In this document: positions 9,125 to 17,920 of the stretch, one piece after another | How positions within the stretch are numbered: position 1 is the stretch's first letter | Layout of the letters: each line of letters begins with the position of its first letter | Source: Egerieenecus sp048201975 | GTDB taxonomy: Bacteria > Bacillota > Clostridia > Christensenellales > Aristaeellaceae | Reading direction: 5' to 3' | Length of the DNA: 50,650 nucleotides | NCBI GenBank assembly: GCA_048201975.1 | Contig: DBFBGQ010000078.1 | Coordinates: 1 to 50,650 of the forward strand | Made by a program: the position numbers and the translations under genes | Notes under the pieces: generated by a model | What the model was told of the DNA's origin: nothing | Databases searched by the model: none | Seen by the model: only the letters and a program-made list of their open reading frames with translations

Positions 9125-10078
9125 TCAGAATACGCTCTCGCCGCGAATCTTTTTAGAGGCGAAATTGGCCATTGAGAACAACACCAAAGCAACAACAGAT
9201 TTCATGATGCCCACCGCGACTGAGAATGATATCTGTCCAGATCCAATACCAAGATTGTACACATACAGATCCAACACCTCGATGAACTGCTTGTTCAGCG
9301 CATTGCCGAAGGTCAGATACTGATCTACGCCCGTATTCAGGAAATTGCCGATGGACATAATCAGCAGCACGAAGTAGGTGGGAATCAGACTGGGAATGGT
9401 GATATACCAGATACGCTGCATACGGTTCGCGCCGTCAATCATTGCGGCTTCGTACATATCTTGTGGAATACCGGCAATGGATGCAAAGTAGATGATAGCG
9501 CTCCAGCCAAGACTCTTCCATTGCTGCAAAAGCACCATATACAGCCAGACATGATCATCCGAGGTCATCAGATTGAAGCCCTGGTCGACAATGCCGAGCT
9601 GGATCATCAGCTTTGTCGCTACGCCACTCGAGGAGAAGAAACTGTTCATCAGCGAGTAGATGATAACCCAGCTGATGAAGTTGGGCAGCGTTGTGACAGA
9701 CTGTACCAACTTCTGATACCGCTTGCTTTTCATCTCGCTAAGGAAGATGGCAAAGAGCATCGGTAGAGGAGTAAACAGGTAGCCAAGCATGTGAATGCCA
9801 AAAGTATTGGTCAGAACACGGACAAGATTTTTGCGCATGACCGGATTGTTGAACAAGAACGTGAAATTCTGAAGTCCAGCAAAGTTGCAATCAAACAAGT
9901 CCTTGCCGGGTTTGTACTGGAAGAGCGAGAACGACCATCCCCACAACGGAATGTAGCGGAACAGAATTACAATGGCGATGGCCGGAAGGGCAAGCAGGAA
10001 CACCTTATAGTCGTCCCATTTATGTTTGGGCCTACGTAGATCTCGAGCCGTGACGGCCTGCTGTTTGGGCTGCATCAT
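9125..10078 (-). CDS. Sugar ABC transporter permease (LplB/YteP type)
   Basis: First gene of the leftward transport operon, 317 residues, about six transmembrane helices. The EAA loop reads EAAMIDGANRMQRIW, typical of carbohydrate permeases. The start at 10078 (ATG-ATG) is chosen because AGAAAGGA stands seven bases before it. It pairs with the downstream LplC-type permease. It is divergent from the YesN gene, and the 215-bp gap between them should carry the promoters of both operons. Confidence 0.9.
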   Translation of the reverse strand: MMQPKQQAVTARDLRRPKHKWDDYKVFLLALPAIAIVILFRYIPLWGWSFSLFQYKPGKDLFDCNFAGLQNFTFLFNNPVMRKNLVRVLTNTFGIHMLGYLFTPLPMLFAIFLSEMKSKRYQKLVQSVTTLPNFISWVIIYSLMNSFFSSSGVATKLMIQLGIVDQGFNLMTSDDHVWLYMVLLQQWKSLGWSAIIYFASIAGIPQDMYEAAMIDGANRMQRIWYITIPSLIPTYFVLLIMSIGNFLNTGVDQYLTFGNALNKQFIEVLDLYVYNLGIGSGQISFSVAVGIMKSVVALVLFSMANFASKKIRGESVF

Positions 10079-10198
10079 ACGGTATCCTTTCTGCAAACGT
10101 TCGATCTGGTTGAAAAATCGTTACATCTGACATATCTATCTTAGCAGAGCCGATGCAGCATTGTATATCACAAAAAATTACGATAATTTCAGGGATTA

Positions 10199-10212
10199 AC
10201 GGTTTGTACCGT
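10199..10212. promoter_or_regulatory. Inverted repeat in the yesN / transporter divergent region
   Basis: ACGGT-TTGT-ACCGT is a perfect 5-bp inverted repeat just upstream of the yesN promoter. It could be an operator for YesN or another sugar regulator. This is position-based only; a match this short can arise by chance. Confidence 0.3.
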
Positions 10213-10230
10213 ATGAATGGCCATACTGCC

Positions 10231-10260
10231 TTGTCAGTACGCTTTTGTTTATGGTATATT
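10231..10260 (+). promoter_or_regulatory. Probable sigma-A promoter for yesN
   Basis: TTGTCA at 10231-10236 and TATATT at 10255-10260 are 18 bases apart, with TG just before the -10 box. The yesN start is 34 bases downstream of the -10. Confidence 0.55.
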
Positions 10261-10293
10261 GAATACAGCAAAGGTGCGAATGAGGTGAAACGT

Positions 10294-11805
10294 ATGTATT
10301 CTGTTTTGTTAGCAGACGATGAACGCAGCGTGCTGGATACACTCAAGGAAAGTATCCACTGGCAGCAGTTTGGTATCGACACAGTGCTGGAGGTCAACGA
10401 TGGTCTGCAGGCACTTGATGTTATTGCCTCCCGGAAGATTGATATGCTGATCACCGATATTCGTATGCCACGAATGGATGGACTGACACTCATTCGCCAG
10501 ATGCGTGAGCAGTATCCGGATATCCACTGTATTCTGCTGACGGCCCATGGAGAATTCGAATACGCACGCGAAGCCATACGCTTAAATGTAGAAAACTATT
10601 TGCTCAAGCCTCTGAATTTAGAGGAACTGGAAGAAACCATTGAGAAAGCGCTGGACAACCTTTATGACCATGTGGGAGCGCGAAAGAGGTGGGAGGGCGA
10701 GACTCTTTTTGGCGATAATATCCTTCTGCGCTGGCTTGATCACACAATTTCGCAGGAGGAGCTAAGTGAACGTGCTACGCACCTGGATCTGAATCTGTTT
10801 CTTCCTCAGTATTGTGTGATTTGCATCCAGAAGAAGAACGAATCTGTGGTGGTACGTCCTTTCTGTTGTGCGCTGCGGGAAAAGCTAGATATGGAATATG
10901 AAACCAATTTTCTGTGGGATCAGCGAGACCACCACGTTTTTATTCTCGGCGGTCAAGATCTGAAGATTGAACAAATACTGCGTTTGATCCATCAGACATC
11001 GAAGTATTTCCCGGAAATGGATCGAACCGCCATCAGCATTGGTGAAATCGTCAGCAACCCGGCAGAAGTGTCCATCAGCTATCAGGGGGCACGTCGGCAG
11101 TTGGATACGGCAGATTTATCCAATGAGGGAATGATTCTGCTGGTAGGCAACGAGGGAGAGTCGATTCTGACAAATACCCTCATTACTCAATTTGACAGCC
11201 TGTTTCAGCTTCAGGACGGTGATGATCGTCAGCAGCAAACGCTTGCTTTGATCAGCAGCCTCCTGGAATCCATGACAATTGAAGATACTGTACAGCTGGT
11301 CGGTGGCGCATTAATGCAGCTCTTTACTCATCGTTTGCCTGAAAAGCAGAAGGTTAAGAGGCAGCTCCAGTCCCGGTTGCGTATGAGTGCCGGTGCTGGT
11401 GCAGAAGACATTGCTGAGATGGTCAACTATGCCTATCTCCTATATCAGCACACGATCAGCGATTTGAGTCCTGTTGTACAACGTGCGATCAGTTTTATTC
11501 AGGAACACTATGCCGAGCAGATCTCTATCAAGGAATACTGCGCCATGTGTAAGATGAGCACACCCTACTTCGGCCATCTATTCAAAACGGAGACAGGTAT
11601 GTTCTTTAACAATTATCTTAACCAGTGCCGCATGTGTAACGCGATTGCTCTGCTCCATGAAACGGACTGCAAGGTAAACGACGTAGCCGAACGCTGTGGA
11701 TTTACAACGCCCAGTTACTTTATTTCCTGCTTTAAGAAGCAGATGGGAATTTCTCCCGTCAAGTATCGCGCGATGCGAGCTAAGCGTGCAAATGGGAAAA
11801 TCTGA
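10294..11805 (+). CDS. YesN-type response regulator (receiver plus AraC DNA-binding domain)
   Basis: A 503-residue cytoplasmic transcription factor. The receiver domain opens with VLLADDE and carries the phospho-acceptor Asp55 in MLITDIRMPR. A long middle region follows, then a C-terminal AraC double helix-turn-helix (about 400-500, with MSTPYFGHLFKTETGMFFNN and VNDVAERCGFTTPSYF). The start at 10294 follows GAGGTG by six bases; the open frame further upstream runs through the promoter. It is paired with the YesM kinase directly downstream and faces the transporter operon, the standard arrangement for a two-component system that turns on oligosaccharide uptake. Confidence 0.92.
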   Translation: MYSVLLADDERSVLDTLKESIHWQQFGIDTVLEVNDGLQALDVIASRKIDMLITDIRMPRMDGLTLIRQMREQYPDIHCILLTAHGEFEYAREAIRLNVENYLLKPLNLEELEETIEKALDNLYDHVGARKRWEGETLFGDNILLRWLDHTISQEELSERATHLDLNLFLPQYCVICIQKKNESVVVRPFCCALREKLDMEYETNFLWDQRDHHVFILGGQDLKIEQILRLIHQTSKYFPEMDRTAISIGEIVSNPAEVSISYQGARRQLDTADLSNEGMILLVGNEGESILTNTLITQFDSLFQLQDGDDRQQQTLALISSLLESMTIEDTVQLVGGALMQLFTHRLPEKQKVKRQLQSRLRMSAGAGAEDIAEMVNYAYLLYQHTISDLSPVVQRAISFIQEHYAEQISIKEYCAMCKMSTPYFGHLFKTETGMFFNNYLNQCRMCNAIALLHETDCKVNDVAERCGFTTPSYFISCFKKQMGISPVKYRAMRAKRANGKI

Positions 11806-11823
11806 CAGATAGGAGGCGTTCCT

Positions 11824-13602
11824 TTGAAAAACAAGGTGGGAACTGGCGTGATTCGCCAGAATGCGAGCTTCATGCGCATGCTGCTGCTTTACATGAGTCT
11901 GCTCCTTCTCATTGCGGGAATCGCCTGCGTATTCTCATATCAACAGAAAACCGAGGAACTGGATTCTCAAATCAGTCTTATTCTAACGGGGCTTGATCGC
12001 GAATACAGGGATATTTCCTCTTCGTTTTGGAAACTCTATATGCCTTTATTCGAAGAACGCAGCATAACCTATGATACGTTGCATTCGTATTTCACAGGCG
12101 AGGATATTACCCGCAGTCTGCACAGCGATCTCACTTATTCGCTAACCCAGATGATTCTGAGAGATGATCGTGTAGCCTGGATCGCACTGTATTCCCCGGA
12201 GCGCGACACTAACTATATCCTCTTTGGTGAACAACGACAACTGGTAGCCCTGCCGAAGAACTTCCCTTATCTGGAACAGCTTTTTGGCCGGGGAATGAAG
12301 GTCATGGGTTCACGAGAGCTGCCCGGCTTCGATACCGTTCAGGAAACCTTCGCCATAGCTGGCAATGTTCCCAACACCATGGGGAGCGGTTATATCCTTG
12401 CTGGATATCGTACTTCTACCTTGCGCAAGGTGTGCGCTGGCTATGCATTCCTGCTGGATAGTATGCAGTATGATCTCGTTTCATCCGGACAAGTTGTGTT
12501 TTCCAGTGGCGAAGAAAACGTGTCCCGACTAACGCTGCAAGAGGTCTATCATGGAATCATACGGGCTGAGGATGGTTCACGGTACTACGCTCGTTCCCAA
12601 ACCTGCGGAGATAACGATACTTTTTTGATCTACTCTGCAAGAGTCAGTGAAATTGTACTGTATACCACGCAGCACCTGCTGCTGATTCTGGTTCTTGTGT
12701 TGCTGTTTTCTGCAGTGTCCATTGGATTGTACCTAATGACACTGCGTCGGATCACCTGGGAGGTCGACATCATCCGGCAGGGATTGGAGCGCATAAGCGA
12801 AAGCGATATGTCCACGCCTATTGAAGGGAATTTTGTGCAGGGTGGTCTGCAAAATGTAGCAGAGGCCATCAATGATATGGCTGTCCGGTTGGACAACAAT
12901 ATCAACCGTGCGCATTACTATGAGCTGCGCCAAAAGGATGCGGAGCTTTCTGAGCTGCAATCAAAGTTCAATCCTCATTTTCTGTACAACACATTGGAGA
13001 TGCTGCGCAATCGCTGCGAGCATACCGGAAACAGTGATGTAGCTGAGATGATTACGGACTTTGCAGCGATTTTCCGTGGCTTAATTGGTTCTCACACCTT
13101 TGTACCACTGAAGGAGGAACTGACTACTACACGCCGTTACCTGCGGCTGCTGGAAGCAAGGTATAGGAACCAGGTGAATATCCGGTTTGATTTTCCCCGG
13201 GGTGTACTGTGTTATGGCATCATTCGCAATGTATTCCAGCCGCTTATTGAGAACTATTTTCAATATGGCTTCGACACATCGAATGAAGACAATGAGATTA
13301 TCATCAGTGGTCGGCTACTGGATGAAACCACCATGCTTCTATCTGTTTCAGATAATGGCTGCGGCATGACAGAATATGCCATCGAAGCGCTGCGCTGGAA
13401 ACTGGAACAGCCTGTGAAAAATTCCCGTGAGAGCTATGGTCTGCGTAATCTACATCAGCGTCTGAAGTTGTTTTATGGCGATGATTGCGGACTTCGGATT
13501 GAACGCAATGGAGAACGTGGCTTACGGGTTAATATCATTGCAAGAAAGATGACCTGCGAAGAATACGAAGCAACCAGACAGAAAGATCAATATACAGAAT
13601 AA
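11824..13602 (+). CDS. YesM-type sensor histidine kinase
   Basis: Membrane sensor of 592 residues. It starts with TTG at 11824 behind AGGAGG. Transmembrane helix 1 is at about 17-38, a large extracellular sensing region follows, helix 2 is at about 280-305, then a HAMP linker. The kinase domain of the LytS/YesM kind has the phosphorylated His385 in NPHFLYNTLE, and the ATP-binding domain shows SDNGCGM and GLRNLHQRLKLFYG. It probably senses an extracellular oligosaccharide or the loaded binding protein and phosphorylates the YesN regulator encoded 18 bases upstream. Codon composition matches yesN and the transporter genes rather than the GC-rich enzymes that follow. Confidence 0.92.
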   Translation: MKNKVGTGVIRQNASFMRMLLLYMSLLLLIAGIACVFSYQQKTEELDSQISLILTGLDREYRDISSSFWKLYMPLFEERSITYDTLHSYFTGEDITRSLHSDLTYSLTQMILRDDRVAWIALYSPERDTNYILFGEQRQLVALPKNFPYLEQLFGRGMKVMGSRELPGFDTVQETFAIAGNVPNTMGSGYILAGYRTSTLRKVCAGYAFLLDSMQYDLVSSGQVVFSSGEENVSRLTLQEVYHGIIRAEDGSRYYARSQTCGDNDTFLIYSARVSEIVLYTTQHLLLILVLVLLFSAVSIGLYLMTLRRITWEVDIIRQGLERISESDMSTPIEGNFVQGGLQNVAEAINDMAVRLDNNINRAHYYELRQKDAELSELQSKFNPHFLYNTLEMLRNRCEHTGNSDVAEMITDFAAIFRGLIGSHTFVPLKEELTTTRRYLRLLEARYRNQVNIRFDFPRGVLCYGIIRNVFQPLIENYFQYGFDTSNEDNEIIISGRLLDETTMLLSVSDNGCGMTEYAIEALRWKLEQPVKNSRESYGLRNLHQRLKLFYGDDCGLRIERNGERGLRVNIIARKMTCEEYEATRQKDQYTE

Positions 13603-13615
13603 GGAGGACTCTCTC

Positions 13616-15610
13616 TTGATTACCATCAGCACGGAGATTCATAATGTTCCGGAACTGACCCCGGTCAAACGCGCAGCTGCGGCACTGATGCGTGATATCC
13701 GCAATACCTGCCAGCCCGGAAAAAATCCAGGTATGAATATTCGACTGCAAACAGTTGATTTGCCCGCAGAGGCTTATAAGATTGTTGCCGGGCAGGAAAT
13801 CGTAATCTGCGCCGGTGATGCACTGGGCTTTGTGTACGGCCTGTACCGTATCAGCCATGACATTCTTGGCGTGGAACCCTTCTGGTTCTGGAACGACCAG
13901 CCTCTGAAAAAAGCGGCGGGCTATCCCGTACCCGCTGGCTGGAAGGCGAAATCGAAGCCCTGCGCGGTGCGTTATCGCGGCTGGTTCGTCAATGACGAGG
14001 TGCTGCTGAACGCCTGGTATCTCGACGGCAGCAAGGACAAGCCCTGGGAAATGGTCTTTGAGGCGCTGCTGCGGCTGGGCGGCAATCTGGTCATCCCCGG
14101 AACGGATCGTAATGCCCATAAATATGACACCCTTGCCGCCGACTTCGGCCTGTACATCACCCACCATCACGCCGAGCCCCTCGGTGCGCGGATGTTCCTG
14201 CGAGCTTATCCAGACCTAACCCCAGCCTATTCCGAGCATCCTGACCTGTTCGAAGGCCTGTGGCAGGAGGCGGTGGACAAGCAGAAGTCCCGCCCGACAG
14301 TTTACAACCTGGGCTTCCGAGGTCAAGGTGACCGTCCCTTCTGGACAGATGATCCCCAGTTTGCCACGCCGGAAAGCCGGGGCAGGCTTATGTCTGCCCT
14401 GATCCGCAAGCAGTACGATCTGGTCAAGGTCAGCATCCCCGATGCACCCTGCTGCACCAACCTCTACGGCGAAACCATGGAGCTCTACCAGCAGGGGCAC
14501 CTTGACCTGCCAGAGGATGTCATCAAAATCTGGGCGGACAACGGCTTTGGCAAGATGGTCACCCGCAGGCAGAACAACCACAATCCCCGCATCCGTGCGC
14601 TGCCCCAGGAGGGCGCATCCGGCGCGCACGGCCTGTACTATCACGCGTCCTTCTATGACCTGCAGGCGGCCAGCCAGATGACCATGCTGCCCAATCCGCC
14701 GGAATTTGTTCGCCGGGAGCTGACGGAAGCGCTGTCCCTGGGCGTGAAGGACTACTGGATCATCAACTGCTCCAACGTCAAGCCCCATGTGTACACGCTG
14801 GATCTGATCGCGGCGCTTTGGCGTGACGGCGATGTGGATACCGAGCAGCACCTGCTGGACTACTGCGCCCGCTATTACGACGCGGAAAATGCAGAGCTTG
14901 CTGCAAAGTGCTTCCGCACATGGTATGACAACGCCCTGTTCTACGGCGATCACGAGGACGAGCGCGCCGGCGAGCAGTTCGCCAACCACTGCGCCCGTAT
15001 GCTGGTGTCCCAGTGGATGAAGAATCCCGCATCGCCTGCGCCTGACATGAGGTGGGCCATTGACGCGCCGACGCTCAAGGCTCAGGTTAAATGGTATCGC
15101 GAAAAATGCGTGCAGGGCGTGGAGAACTACACCGCCACCCTCCGCACCTGCCAGCGCACCATGCTGGACATGACCCAGCCCGGCGCGACCCTCATGCAGG
15201 ACACCGTTGCCATGCAAGTCGAGCTGCTGCAGAAAACCTATCAGGGCAGCGCGTACGCCATGGACAGCCTGCTCTGTGCGATGGAGGAGGACTGGCTCAC
15301 CGCCTTCTACCTGGCTGGCAAGGCAAAGGCAGCCTACCTTGCCGCTGACCGTGTCATGCGTGACCGGGAGCATGGTAAATGGCACCTGTACTACGCCAAC
15401 GACTGTCAGGCGGACGTGAAACAGTCCGCGTGGCTGATGGGCGTGTTGATGGGCGTGCTGCGCAACAACGGCGACGGCCCCCACTTCTTCCACTGGCAGC
15501 GGCGCTTCATTGACACGCCGGAGGATGCGCAGATCATGCTCATCCTCAACATGGAGAATCATCTGGACAACGATGAGCTTTTTGCGCTGATGGATGCGCG
15601 GTGGGAATAA
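13616..15610 (+). CDS. GH115-like alpha-glucuronidase
   Basis: A 664-residue enzyme that I assign to glycoside hydrolase family 115, which removes 4-O-methyl-glucuronic acid from xylan. Supporting phrases are LGFVYGLYRISHDILGVEPF (N-terminal domain), VRYRGWFVNDE, THHHAEPLGARMF, IWADNGFGKM and GLYYHASFYD, in the family order. Characterised GH115 proteins are usually 800 residues or more, so this is a short form that probably lacks the C-terminal accessory domains. No signal peptide is present, so it would act on imported aldouronic acids. The start is TTG at 13616 behind AAGGAGGA, 14 bases after yesM. Composition shifts from AT-leaning to GC-rich at about 13900 inside the gene. Catalytic residues were not assigned. 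Confidence 0.78.
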   Translation: MITISTEIHNVPELTPVKRAAAALMRDIRNTCQPGKNPGMNIRLQTVDLPAEAYKIVAGQEIVICAGDALGFVYGLYRISHDILGVEPFWFWNDQPLKKAAGYPVPAGWKAKSKPCAVRYRGWFVNDEVLLNAWYLDGSKDKPWEMVFEALLRLGGNLVIPGTDRNAHKYDTLAADFGLYITHHHAEPLGARMFLRAYPDLTPAYSEHPDLFEGLWQEAVDKQKSRPTVYNLGFRGQGDRPFWTDDPQFATPESRGRLMSALIRKQYDLVKVSIPDAPCCTNLYGETMELYQQGHLDLPEDVIKIWADNGFGKMVTRRQNNHNPRIRALPQEGASGAHGLYYHASFYDLQAASQMTMLPNPPEFVRRELTEALSLGVKDYWIINCSNVKPHVYTLDLIAALWRDGDVDTEQHLLDYCARYYDAENAELAAKCFRTWYDNALFYGDHEDERAGEQFANHCARMLVSQWMKNPASPAPDMRWAIDAPTLKAQVKWYREKCVQGVENYTATLRTCQRTMLDMTQPGATLMQDTVAMQVELLQKTYQGSAYAMDSLLCAMEEDWLTAFYLAGKAKAAYLAADRVMRDREHGKWHLYYANDCQADVKQSAWLMGVLMGVLRNNGDGPHFFHWQRRFIDTPEDAQIMLILNMENHLDNDELFALMDARWE

Positions 15611-15625
15611 CGGAGGTAGGAAACC

Positions 15626-17908
15626 ATGCCAAGGACGATCATCCCGCTGAATGAGGGCTGGACATTTTCGCTGGACGGGACCAATTTTACTCCCGTGAGC
15701 ATTCCCCACGATTGGTGCATTGAGCGCCCGGTGGACGAAAATGCCCCGCTGAATATGTCGCAGGGGTACTTTCATCGCGGAGATATCGGCTGGTATCTCT
15801 GCCCGGTTACAATAGAAAAGCGGGAGCAACACCGCTATTTCCTTGATTTCGGCGGCGTGTTCGAGCAGGCAGCAGTATTGCTGAATGGCGAGGAGGTAGG
15901 CCGCAACAGCTACGGCCCGTCGCCCTTCCGTTTGGATGTGACCGACGCGGTTCGAAGCGGTGAAAACACGTTGCTGGTGAAGGTGGACTGCACGGCAGAA
16001 CCTGCTGACCGCTGGTATTCCGGCTGCGGCATCTACCGCCCGATGAAGCTGATCGTCGCCGAGGACGTTCATCTGGATGAGCGCAAGATTGCCGTTACCA
16101 CACAGTTTGCGGAAAGCTGTGCCGTCGTGGACATCCAGACTGGCACGGAGTTACCTGTCCGGGCGACGCTCGCTGGCCCGGATGGCACCGCTCTGACTGC
16201 TCAGGGAACGTCCTCCATCTGCCTGACGGTTCCTGCGCCTCAGCTGTGGTCTGCCGAAACGCCCCATCTGTACACGCTGACCCTCTCGCTGCTGGACGGC
16301 AGCCGCATCGCCGACGAGATCAGTCCCCGCATCGGCATTCGTGACGTGCAGTTTGTGCCCAATGAGGGCCTCTTCGTCAACGGGCAGCATGTGTACCTGC
16401 GGGGCGTGTGCCTGCATCAGGATATGGGCTGCCGGGGTATCGCCGCCAGGAAGGAAATGTGGCGTGAGCGCCTTATCCAGCTCAAGCAGATGGGCTGCAA
16501 TGCCATCCGCGCGTCCCACCATGTGCACGCTGAAGAATTCATGGATCTGTGCGATGAGATAGGCTTCTATGTCTACGAGGAATGCTTCGACAAGTGGCAT
16601 TCCGGCGCGTATTCCCGCTATTTTGCGGACAACTGGCAGTCCGACGTGGACGCGATGCTCCTGCGGGATCGCAACCGTCCCAGCGTCATCATCTGGGGCA
16701 TCGGCAACGAGGTGGAGAATCAGGCCCATGATTCCATGATCGCCACGCTGAAGATGCTGGTTGATCACGCCCACGCTGTCGATCCGACCCGTCCGGTCAC
16801 CTATGCCATGAATCCCCATTTCAAGCGCCCGGCAAATATCGATCTGAGCAAGGTGAAGGATATCCAGGCCTTTGTGGATGAGGTGGACGACCGGGAAATC
16901 GATGATCTGATGGAAAAGCTGGCCTGCATCCGCCGCATCTGCGAGCATGTGGACATCATCTCCTGCAACTATCAGGAGCAGTGGTATCCGCAGATCCACG
17001 CGATGATGCCGGACAAGCTCATCCTCGGCACGGAGATCTACCAGTATTTCGTGGGCGACCCGGAACACTATCAGAACTACACGGAGACCCCGCCGCCCTT
17101 GATCGCCGAATCAGAAAAATGGCTGCTGGGCGGCTTCATCTGGTCGGGCTTTGACTACCTGGGCGAGTCGATGGGCTGGCCCTCCAAGGGCTGGACGGGT
17201 GCGGTCATCCGCACCAACGGCAATCCGCGGGCGAGCTACCACATGCTCCGCAGCTTCTGGACGAAGGAGCCAATGATTCACCTGGCCATTCTGGACTACA
17301 CCATGGGCGACGAGTTCGTCAAGGAGCACTGGGGCTTCCCGCCCTATGAGGCGCACTGGGATTTCCCCATGTTCCATAAGCAGCTGCTGCCCTATATGAT
17401 CGCCACCAACTGCGAGCGGGTGGAAATTGAGGTGCCGGGGCGCTCCTTCGCCGCGCCTGCAAAGAGCGCAAACGGGCTGATTACCGGCTTCCTGCCTTAT
17501 TTGCCGGGCTTTGTGACGGCAAAGGGCTACATCGGCGGCAAACTGGTTTGTGAGCACAAACTCGTCGCCCCCGGCCCAGCAGCGAAGCTGGCCTTTGATG
17601 CCCATGCCGATCTTCCTGCTGAGAGGGGCTATGAGGTCATGCTGACCGTCCGTGTGCAGGATGAACAGGGTCATCCCATCCTGCGGGAGAATCGCGCCGT
17701 TGCTTTTACAGTAGACGGCCCTGCTCTCATCGTTGCCACGGATAATGGCGACTTGATGGAAACCACGCCCTATTCCAGCCCTGCGCTGCCCCTGTGGCAC
17801 GGGCAGGCCAGCGTGGTCATCCGCCTGACGGGCGAGGAGGGAGAAATCCGCATCAGTGCCTGCGCGGAAGGACTCGCCCCCGCAGCCCTTATCCTGAACG
17901 CACAGTAA
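15626..17908 (+). CDS. GH2 family glycoside hydrolase (beta-galactosidase-like)
   Basis: A 760-residue GH2 enzyme with a good ribosome site (GGAGGTAGG). The order is a sugar-binding jelly roll (about 1-145), an Ig-like domain (to about 240), a TIM barrel starting near VYLRGVCLHQD and a C-terminal Ig-like tail. The acid/base is Glu362 in WGIGNEVEN and the nucleophile Glu470 in LILGTEIYQYF. There is no signal peptide, so it is cytoplasmic. It lies between GH115 and GH43 with 15- and 12-base gaps, so the three enzymes are co-transcribed. It is not a close copy of the larger GH2 at 3144. Specificity in GH2 is hard to read; in this setting removal of a galactosyl or glucuronyl side group from xylan oligomers is likely. 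Confidence 0.87.
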   Translation: MPRTIIPLNEGWTFSLDGTNFTPVSIPHDWCIERPVDENAPLNMSQGYFHRGDIGWYLCPVTIEKREQHRYFLDFGGVFEQAAVLLNGEEVGRNSYGPSPFRLDVTDAVRSGENTLLVKVDCTAEPADRWYSGCGIYRPMKLIVAEDVHLDERKIAVTTQFAESCAVVDIQTGTELPVRATLAGPDGTALTAQGTSSICLTVPAPQLWSAETPHLYTLTLSLLDGSRIADEISPRIGIRDVQFVPNEGLFVNGQHVYLRGVCLHQDMGCRGIAARKEMWRERLIQLKQMGCNAIRASHHVHAEEFMDLCDEIGFYVYEECFDKWHSGAYSRYFADNWQSDVDAMLLRDRNRPSVIIWGIGNEVENQAHDSMIATLKMLVDHAHAVDPTRPVTYAMNPHFKRPANIDLSKVKDIQAFVDEVDDREIDDLMEKLACIRRICEHVDIISCNYQEQWYPQIHAMMPDKLILGTEIYQYFVGDPEHYQNYTETPPPLIAESEKWLLGGFIWSGFDYLGESMGWPSKGWTGAVIRTNGNPRASYHMLRSFWTKEPMIHLAILDYTMGDEFVKEHWGFPPYEAHWDFPMFHKQLLPYMIATNCERVEIEVPGRSFAAPAKSANGLITGFLPYLPGFVTAKGYIGGKLVCEHKLVAPGPAAKLAFDAHADLPAERGYEVMLTVRVQDEQGHPILRENRAVAFTVDGPALIVATDNGDLMETTPYSSPALPLWHGQASVVIRLTGEEGEIRISACAEGLAPAALILNAQ

Positions 17909-17920
17909 CGGAGGCACACC

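Noticed and set aside
14216..16072. Long minus-strand frame opposite GH115
   Set aside because: Antisense to clear GH115 and GH2 motifs; no initiation signal.
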